Source: Bradyrhizobium sp. 195 (GTDB lineage: Bacteria > Pseudomonadota > Alphaproteobacteria > Rhizobiales > Xanthobacteraceae). From it: a stretch of 64,000 nt of DNA. The notes beneath the pieces are model-generated. The model was given only the letters and a program-made list of their open reading frames with translations. It was not told the origin of the DNA and did no database searches. The position numbers and the translations under genes are program-made. Shown piece by piece: positions 52,717 through 61,342 of this stretch (the stretch's first letter is position 1; each line of letters starts with the position of its first letter). Location: contig NZ_CP082161.1 of assembly GCF_023101665.1 (NCBI RefSeq), forward strand, positions 7,918,501-7,982,500, written 5' to 3'.

Positions 52717-53397
52717 CTACGATGGCGGAAACTCGCAAAATGGGCGATCAGGTGGAACTACCGAAGAGTCGAGAGAATGTGCGATTTCGACGGACTTGCG
52801 ATAGAGCGCATCGGCTGTGTCCCAAGCAGTCTCAGCATCCTTGACGACAACTTCCTTTAGATCGGGGGCTGCTGGATCGAGGCCGAGTTCGTTGACGATT
52901 TTATCGACAGTGCGCGCTTTTGCATCGAGCCGGATTTCGAATTGCCTCGCGACCGAAGGTCCGTCGAAGCCCACAAGAGCCCCGATGCGCGGACCATCCT
53001 TGCGGAACTGCGCCGCCAAACAATTCAGGGTTCTTTGCAACAAGACAGAAGATTCATAGATCATTGGGTCATACGCAGACCGTGGTGAATCAATGACTAG
53101 TAGAACCGCGCGCGCGAAGCGCGCCTTGTCTTCCTTTAGGCGATAGAACCCGCCTGACAACCTAAGCATCGCCTTTGCCATCAGATACCGCTCGTTAGCA
53201 GCCATGCGGTCGGCCGTGGCCTTATCGAGCTTCTCAAAGAGATTCATCAAATCAATTAACTGCTTTGTATACGACGATAGCGCGTTGGGATTCTCCGCGG
53301 CTTGTCCGACATTGAGCGAAAATAGAATGGCCAATGCCGGGAAGCAGAGCCAGCGGGCGAGACGGCGCGGCCTATTTGCGCTTCCGACGCGTTGCAT
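52717..53397 (-). CDS. Exported hypothetical protein, 226 aa
   Basis: From ATG 53397 the protein opens with a signal or anchor sequence (RRLARWLCFPALAILFSLNVGQAAENP). The rest is mainly helical ('QLIDLMNLFEKLDKATADRMAANERYLMAKAMLRLSGGFYRLKEDK'), without a recognised domain. It overlaps the preceding 75-aa membrane-protein gene by 26 nt, so the two are co-transcribed. Since the pair occupies its own cassette between repeat copies 4 and 5 it could be an uncharacterised defence module. Confidence 0.6.
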   Translation of the reverse strand: MQRVGSANRPRRLARWLCFPALAILFSLNVGQAAENPNALSSYTKQLIDLMNLFEKLDKATADRMAANERYLMAKAMLRLSGGFYRLKEDKARFARAVLLVIDSPRSAYDPMIYESSVLLQRTLNCLAAQFRKDGPRIGALVGFDGPSVARQFEIRLDAKARTVDKIVNELGLDPAAPDLKEVVVKDAETAWDTADALYRKSVEIAHSLDSSVVPPDRPFCEFPPS

Positions 53398-53599
53398 GTT
53401 TCTTCTCCGACTTGAAGAAATAGACTCCGGCTGCGATGCACGCACAGCCCCATAGTATCGCTATTGTAGGAAACCAACTCAGGGTGCCGTTAGAGACTAT
53501 CTCAGACCGAATGAGCCGGTCCCAGATTGCGAAAACCACATACGCGCCGCCCAACGCGAACAGGGGTACTCCAGCCGTGAGTACCAGTACTCTGCGCAT
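53372..53599 (-). CDS. Small membrane protein, 75 aa
   Basis: From ATG 53599 (MRRVLVLTAGVPLFALGGAYVVFAIWDRLIRSE) two hydrophobic segments are visible, with the second 'WFPTIAILWGCACIAAGVYFF' and a basic tail 'KSEKKHATRRKRK' placing the C-terminus in the cytoplasm. It precedes and overlaps the exported 226-aa protein gene. Confidence 0.55.
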   Translation of the reverse strand: MRRVLVLTAGVPLFALGGAYVVFAIWDRLIRSEIVSNGTLSWFPTIAILWGCACIAAGVYFFKSEKKHATRRKRK

Positions 53600-54011
53600 T
53601 ACTCCCCTCCGGTAAAACGACCCTAGCGGACGTGCGGCCACCAGCTATTCGTTCGACAAGGATACACGGAAACGTTGAGAGAGATACCTGCACGTCGATC
53701 AGCGAAATAGATGTTAGGCAACAGAGACTTAGCAGGATTTTACAGAGCATCCGTCCAGTTCGCTGACACAGGTAGGCGAGATAGCTGTTCCGCTTAGGCG
53801 CTTCGCTGACCTCCCTGCCCCTCCTCGAACTGAAGTACGATAACCGCCCTTAGCTGACCAATCGCCGCGTGGTTGCGATGGCAGCTTCTGGCCCTTAGGC
53901 GACATGGCGGACTGCGGCATCGTCGTCCGCTACTTGGCCGAAAGCAGACGTTCGTCTTACAAGTGGAGAAGCTGCGACAGTCAGGGGAATGGCTTGAAGG
54001 GTCTCGCAACG
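53600..54011. other. Gene-free stretch
   Basis: 412 bp without a supported gene up to repeat copy 5. It contains only short frames on both strands and no tRNA. Confidence 0.4.
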
Positions 54012-54070
54012 AAGGATCTTTAGTTGCTGTGCTACCCTTTCCAGGGACCCATTTTTGGCTACCCCCCGGC
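54012..54070 (+). repeat. Island border repeat, copy 5
   Basis: AAGGATCTTTAGTTGCTGTG, then CTACCCTTTCCAGGGACCC, ATTTTTGGCTACCCCCCGGC. Almost identical in its left 35 nt to copy 3 and in its right part to copy 2. It borders the helicase cassette. Confidence 0.85.
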
Positions 54071-54241
54071 GTCTACCACCCTGCCCGCTCTGGCTGATGA
54101 TTTGCTTCGTTCCTCTTCCGGTGGGTCTTCCCAGCCCGGGGACCTTACTCGGAAGTTTGCCTGGAGCCATTGCAGCCGTCGCGGGCGTCGCTTGGGGAGG
54201 AACGTGATGGCAGATAACCAATCACGTGGCGAGAGGGTAGG

Positions 54242-56710
54242 TTAATGGCTCTCTAGGTAGTCCACTCGATAATTTGTCACGTCAAGCAGTTCGTTTTTGA
54301 ATTTCAGGAAGTCGCCGTGCGGCCCATAGGTGGTCAACACGTTCCAATCGTATTTCTCATTCGGTTTGCGAGTGCTGTTCTCAACAGTCAGAAAGCCGTC
54401 GAAAACGGATGTCGGAATCACGAAGCCATATCGTGAATATTCACTCCAGATCACGAAATACCGTCGGGTGCGGTCTTCGGGCGTGACGGCGTTGAAGAAG
54501 GTGTACTTCTCGATGTAGACCTTCGAATTGGAGCAAGAGATCGAGAAATCGACCAAGCCGTCGACCGTCTCGCCGCGCTTTCGACTGATCCTGATCTCTT
54601 GGCCGAATCGCCGCTCCAGAAACGCCTGCACCCTCTCTTCCATGTCATCGATGGCAACGTAGGGCTGCGGGTCTCGTGCGTAAAGGCGCGCGAACTCGCC
54701 CAGTTCCTCGACGACTTTTACCGCGATTGATGACTGAAGAACGTCCTCCACGTCGGAGGAGCCGATCACTTGCAGGAATCCCGAGAGTGAGTTGGCGTCA
54801 TCGGACGACTTATTGCGCAACTGATTTACCCTGAGTTTCTCAACGGTCTCGGTCAATTGAAGATCCTGCGCCATCAAAGCCCGAAGGACGTACCAAACGT
54901 CATTGAACTCCGATCCATTGACCGCCGTATTGATTTCCGCACCGTCTTCGACGTCGATATAGACGGGTAGCAGGATATAGCCGTACGTCTTCGTTGAATT
55001 GTGCCGAGGCTTGCGCAGCGCGCGTCCGATCGCTTGAACAATGTCGACCATCGAACGCTTTGGGTCCATAAAGGCCACAAGGTCGACTGCGGGAACATCA
55101 ATGCCCTCGTTCAAGCAGCGCGCGTTCGACATGATCGCTGGGTTGTCACCCCTGAACTGGACCATACGCGTTTCTCGATCCGCAGTTCTCATAGAGCCGG
55201 AGACGTGGAGGCACGTGAAGTCCGACAAAAAACGCTCTAAGCCGAATTCACCGGGAGAGATGAAAGACGCCGCACTTTTCACCGTCTGGTGGAAGGTGAA
55301 CGCCTTGCGTAACCCAAGCCGGGCCATAGCCTGCGACAGCACATAGCGCCCCGCGATCTCCTCCAACGCCTTGGTTCGTCCATCCATTCGGACACCGGTC
55401 TGCTGGATGTATTCCGCCAGTTCCGACTTCGTCACGACCGAGATGAGGACCTTGTACGGACAAATAATGCCGAGGTCCGCGGCCTGTCGGAAATTAAGAG
55501 AATAGGCTATCTGTCCATAGAGTGGGACGTCGTCCATGGAGTGGACAACAGAAGTCTTCTTGATCTTCGGCGCGAAAATCCGGCGCGTCGCCGTCATGAA
55601 CAACCGACGACGGATCGGCAAACGTTCCTCATCCAGCGGAAGCGTAAAATCAGAATGGCCGGCGCGCGCCGTGCGGTGGGCCTCATCGCAAACCGCCAGG
55701 TCGAACTCGAAGCCACCGAGGCTCTCGACCGCTTCGCGGACGCGTTCCGAGGACTGATAGGTCGAGAAGACCGTTCGAACGCCGGAACCTGTCAGGAAGC
55801 GACGTATCTCATCTGGCTGCGTAGTGACTGGGATCGGCAGTTCGTTCGGGTTCAATTCGATTTCGTCGTCGTCCGCAATAGTCTCGTCGGAACAGACGCA
55901 ACAGGAATGGAATGCGCCGCCCCAGGGCTGCGCCAGTGACCACGCCTTCAGCGTCTGGGAGACCAGCGCGAGCGACGGTACCAAAATCAGGATACGCGCC
56001 GTTGAGTCCAGTGTCAGGAGGCCCTGCGCCACCCACAAGCCGACGAAGGTCTTGCCGCTGCCGCACGCCATCAGCGCAGTTGCCCGCGGATTTGCGGTCA
56101 ACTCGTCCACCAAGGCGCGAACCGCAGCGTCCTGGTGAGCGGCGGGGTGGGGTCGCTCCCGCGCCAACACAACGCCGGCGCGGATCAGCGTGAAGATGCG
56201 CGACAGGTCCTCAGGTGACAGGCCGCGGAGGTCACTCCCGAGGAGCGAACTCAGATTCGGACGGCTCTGCGCCTCGGGTGCTACTCCACCCGCTGTCGTG
56301 ACCACTAGCCGACGCTTCGCAAACTCCGAAAGACCGACAAAAGTGGATAGGTCCCGCCACGACAGCGTGTCCGTCTGGCTGCGAAACTTGACCTGGTAGG
56401 CACCAAGCTCGTGGTCATCTGTCAAGAATGCCCCGTCTACGCCGCGGTCGTTGGAGCCGAGCCGCAGGATGTCGCGAACGCGCTCCGGAATCCGGCCGTG
56501 CGGCCAGACCTCTCGCGCGCCGATCACTGGATAAGTCCGCAATAGCGCTTCGACGAATACCTCGAACAGGTCACCAACCTCGCGGGTGCTAAGGTGTCCG
56601 GCAGCCAGTTCCCGCGTCAGCCACGATTCCACTTGCGTAAAGTCGTCCACGCCCGCGCTGAAGATTGGCGATGCGGCGGCGATCGACAGTGCGGGGTGGA
56701 GAAGGGTCAC
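54242..56710 (-). CDS. Restriction-type nuclease-helicase fusion
   Basis: An 822-residue protein. The N-terminus is an Mrr/PD-(D/E)xK-like nuclease: 'EVGDLFEVFVEALL' (Glu50), 'SNDRGVDGAFL' (Asp92) and 'ELGAYQVKFRS' (Gln106-x-Lys108). An SF2 helicase follows: Walker A 'ACGSGKT' (about 215-221), DEAH in 'AVCDEAHRTARAG', motif III 'FMTATRR', motif VI 'QAIGRALRKP'. The C-terminal region is unassigned. Predicted to cut foreign DNA while translocating. It is the sole gene of the cassette between repeat copies 5 and 6; no methylase accompanies it. Confidence 0.88.
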   Translation of the reverse strand: MTLLHPALSIAAASPIFSAGVDDFTQVESWLTRELAAGHLSTREVGDLFEVFVEALLRTYPVIGAREVWPHGRIPERVRDILRLGSNDRGVDGAFLTDDHELGAYQVKFRSQTDTLSWRDLSTFVGLSEFAKRRLVVTTAGGVAPEAQSRPNLSSLLGSDLRGLSPEDLSRIFTLIRAGVVLARERPHPAAHQDAAVRALVDELTANPRATALMACGSGKTFVGLWVAQGLLTLDSTARILILVPSLALVSQTLKAWSLAQPWGGAFHSCCVCSDETIADDDEIELNPNELPIPVTTQPDEIRRFLTGSGVRTVFSTYQSSERVREAVESLGGFEFDLAVCDEAHRTARAGHSDFTLPLDEERLPIRRRLFMTATRRIFAPKIKKTSVVHSMDDVPLYGQIAYSLNFRQAADLGIICPYKVLISVVTKSELAEYIQQTGVRMDGRTKALEEIAGRYVLSQAMARLGLRKAFTFHQTVKSAASFISPGEFGLERFLSDFTCLHVSGSMRTADRETRMVQFRGDNPAIMSNARCLNEGIDVPAVDLVAFMDPKRSMVDIVQAIGRALRKPRHNSTKTYGYILLPVYIDVEDGAEINTAVNGSEFNDVWYVLRALMAQDLQLTETVEKLRVNQLRNKSSDDANSLSGFLQVIGSSDVEDVLQSSIAVKVVEELGEFARLYARDPQPYVAIDDMEERVQAFLERRFGQEIRISRKRGETVDGLVDFSISCSNSKVYIEKYTFFNAVTPEDRTRRYFVIWSEYSRYGFVIPTSVFDGFLTVENSTRKPNEKYDWNVLTTYGPHGDFLKFKNELLDVTNYRVDYLESH

Positions 56711-57303
56711 GGGCCTGAGGGGTCGAAGGGTGTCGGCGTCATAATGACATCGTCTGATCTGCCGCCTAGCAGATCAACAGGTAATTATTGACGCGGTCTG
56801 ACAGGGTTAATCCTACAACTCGGCGAGCTGTTCGCCTGGCTGATCGAAATCCATTTCGTTCTTCAGTGTCTCAGACCTCGACCCGCCACCGTCTTCTATG
56901 ACCCACATGGCCATCTTTCAACAACGAACTTGAGTCTGCCTTCGGGACGGTGAACTGTGAGCTTGACGCTGGGCGTTGCCTTCGAGGGACCCATTTTCGG
57001 CTACCCCCGGCCCCCGTTCGTCCATAGCTGAACCAGACGAACCAGCCCTTGCACCTCGCCAACTCTTGCGACCCGTGATGAAACGCCAGCGCGATGCTGG
57101 ATTATAATTGGTCTGAGAAGGGGTCGCTTCCGTCTGGTCTTCAAAACGCCCACCGGTCAGGGACTTGTAGGGACTGATGATAGAAGGGTTACTCCATAAT
57201 CAATTGGCGTACGTGCTTTGCTGCTTGATAATCGCGCTTGTAATTGAGCGCTACGCGGCACGAAGCTGCACAACCACTAGCTAGAACAACGAGGCAAGTT
57301 CTT
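56711..57303. other. Gene-free stretch with repeat copy 6
   Basis: 593 bp between the helicase start and the end of the Sel1-repeat gene, holding repeat copy 6 at 56975-57012. The open frames lack coding character. Confidence 0.45.
56975..57012 (+). repeat. Island border repeat, copy 6
   Basis: GTTGCCTTCGAGGGACCC, ATTTTCGGCTACCCCCGG, preserved in its right half. It separates the helicase cassette from the TIR-MoxR operon. Confidence 0.75.
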
Positions 57304-60300
57304 CTACTTGGAGGACAGCCGTTGGAGTGCCTCAGTTGCTTTTTTATGTCCCTGGTTGCTCGCCTTGCGATACCAGATAATCGCGTCGTCCATCTTCCGT
57401 TCATACTCCAAAATCATACCAAGAGAATATTGCGAGTTTTCATCACCACCCTCCGCGGACTCCTTGAGCTGAGCCATAATCAGCGTTGGCTCCACCCCCA
57501 ATTTTGTGAACTCTGTCGGAGACGCTGAGAAGATTTCGTAGATCAGCTCGATCGCATCCTGTTCAGCCAAACGCGCCGCGAACATCGCCCAGTAAAGCGC
57601 CTGATTGATGTTCCTTTCGACGCCGTTCCCCGAATAATAATTGCGCGCGAGAAGCCTAGCCGCTGAAGGTACTGCATCCCATTCGATCGCTTTCAAATAA
57701 TACCAACTTGCCGTCTTAGGATCTCGCGTGCACCCCTCGCAAATTTCTCCTGTCCCGTAGAGATAGCCAAGCCAGACGGCTGATTCTCCATCCTTACGTT
57801 CGGCACCAAGCCGGATAATTTCTAAAAACTTCTTTTGATCGGACGAAAACCCGAAAGTTCCGTCGCGAAATGACATCGCGTAGGATGCTAGCTTCGAGCC
57901 GCCCTTTTCTGCGTATTCCTTTAAAAGGCGGGACCTCTCACCTCGGTAGTAAGGCGTGTCAAACTCAGGTGCTTCGTAAGTAACCGCCAAATTCTTTCCT
58001 GCCTCGACGGAACCGAGGCTGTATGCCTTCAAAAACAATTCAGCCGCTTTCCTCAGATCATGAGGAAAAACTCCATCCTTATACATGTACCCGAGAGTGT
58101 TTATCGCGGGAATATAGTCGATCTTCGCTAGCTCGAAGAGGATTTCATTGACCTGATCATTTGGAATTGTCGCATGTGCACGTGCAAATTGGTAACGAAA
58201 GCGCACTTTATCTGGCTCGCGGTCCATGGCCGCTTTGCACGCGGCAACCACCTTGTCGATGTAACCGCTACGGTCCAGAAGAAAACTAGAAAACGGAGGC
58301 CCAACATTGTCCGTTTGGAGCGGACTGGTGCCCCAGAGATCGCATTTGTCGATCGGCACCAGGGAGAGCGCACCAAATGATCCTACCGCCGCCAATACTG
58401 CACCGCAAACAGCGGCGGTTAGTAGCCTACGCCAAGGACGGCGTGCGATTTTCCGAGCCCATTCTTCCGGGACAGCGAAAAACTGACTCTTCGAGGTAAG
58501 ACCGGGCAGCAGATAGTCGACGAGAATATTGTCGGAGCGGAGGCGTTCCGTCGGTGGCCCGCCGGCCGCGTTCCGGACCGAGACGTCTACTGACGCCGCC
58601 GGTCGGGTCGCAGTACCGATGTCCATAGCCTCGATCAATAGCGAGCGCACCCTACGATGTTCCGAACCCGATAGCTCCTTGAGCAGTCGCGTCCGGACCC
58701 AGTCGGGCATCCAGCCCCGGCGGAACCAAGGCAACTGTGCTACATTCAGAATGTCTGGAGCCAGTGTCGCTGGCAGGCCGCGGCGATTTGTCAATCGATC
58801 ACGTAGATGCAGCGTCATTGCCCATCGCAGTTCGGGATAAACCGATGTCGCAGCAAGCCACCGATAGGTATCGGCGCCGGCGGCTTGGCGCAGTCCCGCT
58901 ACGAGTGCGTTTAGATCTCTCGCGGCTGGCTGAGCGCTTTGCATCCACCGGTCGGCACGTTCATTGATGCGGGTGACCAGCTGTGACAGTCCCGGAACGG
59001 TAGCGCACACGGTGGTGGGTACGGTGCGGCCGAGCAGACGATTTGCAATCGCGCGAAGTCCCGTGGGTGAAGCATCCGCGACCGAGATGCCATCAGGAAA
59101 TGCCAACTCGAGCGGACTTGCGCCGAGGCCCGCCGCCGGTACCATTAGGAAGATATTCGTCGTACCGCCGATCTCGTCGATCCAGGTCCGCGGTTCGCCT
59201 GAACTAGGATCCAGCAATTCGCTCTCGGTAACGAAAAACAGGAAGATTGCTCCCGGAAAACTGCCGAGAACGGAACGCAAGGTTTCAGTCTCGCCGGAAC
59301 GCCTGCGCCGACAGGTCCAGGGCGAGCGGTCGAAGTCAAACTGCTCGACGAAGAGGCCACTGCTACGCAACGTTTCGACTATCGCATCACCGTAGGCCGC
59401 GAGATGGTCGAGCCGGCTGCGCCGGTCGATCAAGACAACAAAGTCCGCTGGTATGGGTCGCATTAGCCAGCGTAGGGTTAATAGACCGCCCTGCTTTGCC
59501 GTCGCAAAAACAGTAGCTTCGGAATCTATGTCACGAATTTCATGGCGCGCGAGAATGCGCAGGGGTTGGAGGTCGGCGAGTAGCGCGCGGTCACCAAAAC
59601 GCGGTCGATCGCTACGAAAGGAGAATGGTAGCGTTCGAAGGTTCTGGCGCAGTGCCTCGCGTCGAAGATGCGCTAATGTTAGATAAACTAAAGCGCTGAA
59701 GCCCAGAGCGTATACAAGCCAAGGTAATGCCGCCGCAGCAAATTTCTGCCAGCCGAACTCGGTATAGTACCAGCGAAAAGTCCGGTTCCACGGCGCTTGT
59801 TTCGGTAGATCCAATTCCTTGAGAGGGTATTGTTGTATCCAATCGTCCAATCGCTTATTGGATTTCGATTCGGTTCGAGACGTGACAATTGGTGGCTTCT
59901 CGTCCACACGGCGGTCGAACGACCTCACCGCGAACACTACGATCGCGATCGTAGCAAAGATCACGACGGCAACCGCTGCCCACGTCACGCCGCGAGTGAT
60001 ATGGCGCAGCGAAATCTTCCACTCCACCGGCTTATCTTCTGCGGCGGCGGACCTTTCTATTTGGTCTGGCGCCTCGTCCAGTTCAGAGAACATGGCGCGG
60101 AAGTGGCTGTGGCAAATCGCCTGCTGCGCTGGTGTGCCGGCGAGCACAGGTACTACATAGCGCGCCAACGTACTCGCCATCTTGGGCAAAGTGCCAGCGC
60201 TCTCAAGGCGTGACAGCAATATAAAAAGTCGTGATTCCTGCTCGACGCCAATTGCTAGTCCCTCAAGCCTGAGCCGCGCGAGATATTCTGGCAGCCGGCG

Positions 60301-60345
60301 ATAGAACGTTTCAGGAGCAAGCTGAACTTCAGCTGCGCCCGGCAT
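57304..60345 (-). CDS. Membrane protein with degenerate vWA-like domain and Sel1/TPR repeats
   Basis: A 1013-residue protein, third gene of a TIR-MoxR operon (17-nt overlap). Two membrane segments lie in the N-terminal third ('WAAVAVVIFATIAIVVFAV', 'FAAAALPWLVYALGFSALVYLTLA') and one near residue 670 ('LLTAAVCGAVLAAVGSFGAL'). The segment 'PADFVVLIDRRSRLDHLAAYGDAIV' looks like a vWA domain with a damaged metal site. From about 720 to the end there are Sel1-like repeats ('AINTLGYMYKDGVFPHDLRKAAELFLKAY', 'AVWLGYLYGTGEICEGC', 'NSQYSLGMILEYERKMDDAI'). In predicted MoxR-vWA-TPR conflict systems, such proteins sense invaders at the membrane; that role is inferred. Confidence 0.75.
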   Translation of the reverse strand: MPGAAEVQLAPETFYRRLPEYLARLRLEGLAIGVEQESRLFILLSRLESAGTLPKMASTLARYVVPVLAGTPAQQAICHSHFRAMFSELDEAPDQIERSAAAEDKPVEWKISLRHITRGVTWAAVAVVIFATIAIVVFAVRSFDRRVDEKPPIVTSRTESKSNKRLDDWIQQYPLKELDLPKQAPWNRTFRWYYTEFGWQKFAAAALPWLVYALGFSALVYLTLAHLRREALRQNLRTLPFSFRSDRPRFGDRALLADLQPLRILARHEIRDIDSEATVFATAKQGGLLTLRWLMRPIPADFVVLIDRRSRLDHLAAYGDAIVETLRSSGLFVEQFDFDRSPWTCRRRRSGETETLRSVLGSFPGAIFLFFVTESELLDPSSGEPRTWIDEIGGTTNIFLMVPAAGLGASPLELAFPDGISVADASPTGLRAIANRLLGRTVPTTVCATVPGLSQLVTRINERADRWMQSAQPAARDLNALVAGLRQAAGADTYRWLAATSVYPELRWAMTLHLRDRLTNRRGLPATLAPDILNVAQLPWFRRGWMPDWVRTRLLKELSGSEHRRVRSLLIEAMDIGTATRPAASVDVSVRNAAGGPPTERLRSDNILVDYLLPGLTSKSQFFAVPEEWARKIARRPWRRLLTAAVCGAVLAAVGSFGALSLVPIDKCDLWGTSPLQTDNVGPPFSSFLLDRSGYIDKVVAACKAAMDREPDKVRFRYQFARAHATIPNDQVNEILFELAKIDYIPAINTLGYMYKDGVFPHDLRKAAELFLKAYSLGSVEAGKNLAVTYEAPEFDTPYYRGERSRLLKEYAEKGGSKLASYAMSFRDGTFGFSSDQKKFLEIIRLGAERKDGESAVWLGYLYGTGEICEGCTRDPKTASWYYLKAIEWDAVPSAARLLARNYYSGNGVERNINQALYWAMFAARLAEQDAIELIYEIFSASPTEFTKLGVEPTLIMAQLKESAEGGDENSQYSLGMILEYERKMDDAIIWYRKASNQGHKKATEALQRLSSK

Positions 60346-61342
60346 CGCGCCATTCCGAAAGCATTTCGCTTACCCGTGCTTGGTCGCCGCTGATTTTCGC
60401 TAGTGCGGGTAAACTGCGCAGCGCAATGTCTCGAGCTACCGGATCGGTGAGAGAGCTTGACGGTGATGCGCCTAACCGCACCATCGCGCTCAGCCAGTTG
60501 AGAAGTTCTGACGTTCCGGGTTTCTTCTCCAGCCCGGTTACATCATTTCGAATGAACAAGGCGAACCTCACGACGTCGCGCATCAGTGAGAGGTCGGTGT
60601 CTTTTGGAAAATACCTCGGCAGGCGAGCGAGTATGATTTCTTCCATGGCATTCGCCTCAGGAAACGGGATATTGTAGTAGATACAGCGCCGCAGGAATGC
60701 ATCTGGCAGCGATTTCTCAGAGTTATTAGTCATTACCACGATAGGGTGGTAGTTTGGGTCGACGGCTGCAATTGCGCGATTGCCTAGTTCCGGAATTCGG
60801 AAATACATACGCTCTATTTCATTCAGCATATCATTTGGGAAATCGCGCGGAGCCTTCTCTACTTCATCTATCAATACCACCGAGCGACGCTTGCCGTGGT
60901 GGACGTAGCCTGCCGGTAGTACGTCCTTTAGGTCCTCTGGATCGTTGGCGTGCACGATCGCTTCACCAAGCGCATTGTAAGCGATGTAGTCTGCCGGCCG
61001 ACCGACCGATGATGCGAGCTCCTTCGCGGTGAAACGACCGAGCGTGTCGTAGCCGTAGAAGAGATCACGCGCTTGCGACGTCGATTTAGTCTCGAATATG
61101 AGTGGCTGCCCAAGCCCTAGTTCGTAAGCAATACTGGCTGCAAGCACAGTCTTTCCGGTACCTGGTTCCCCAGTCACCATCAACGGCTGTCGCAGGAGCA
61201 ACGCGACATTGACGGCATCGACCAGCCCCGGGTCGCGGCGGTATTCGCGGGGATCGCGCATCTCGGCGCCCGGTGACGGCGGAAGCGGTTTCGGGGCGCT
61301 GGGTGGCGCACTCGACGGTGTCGCTGGGTAGAGCAAAGTCAT
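60329..61342 (-). CDS. MoxR-family AAA+ ATPase
   Basis: A 337-residue AAA+ ATPase. Walker A is 'VTGEPGTGKTVLA' (about 57-69), Walker B 'SVVLIDEVEKAPRDFPNDML', and sensor 1 'PIVVMTNNSEKSLPDAFLRRCIYYNIPFP' is typical of the MoxR class. The Pro-rich N-terminus 'SAPPSAPKPLPPSPGAEM' is a linker. It overlaps the TIR gene by 4 nt (ATGA) and the Sel1 gene by 17 nt, so the three products should be made together. MoxR ATPases act as chaperones for vWA partners, matching the degenerate vWA of the next gene. Confidence 0.92.
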   Translation of the reverse strand: MTLLYPATPSSAPPSAPKPLPPSPGAEMRDPREYRRDPGLVDAVNVALLLRQPLMVTGEPGTGKTVLAASIAYELGLGQPLIFETKSTSQARDLFYGYDTLGRFTAKELASSVGRPADYIAYNALGEAIVHANDPEDLKDVLPAGYVHHGKRRSVVLIDEVEKAPRDFPNDMLNEIERMYFRIPELGNRAIAAVDPNYHPIVVMTNNSEKSLPDAFLRRCIYYNIPFPEANAMEEIILARLPRYFPKDTDLSLMRDVVRFALFIRNDVTGLEKKPGTSELLNWLSAMVRLGASPSSSLTDPVARDIALRSLPALAKISGDQARVSEMLSEWRDAGRS

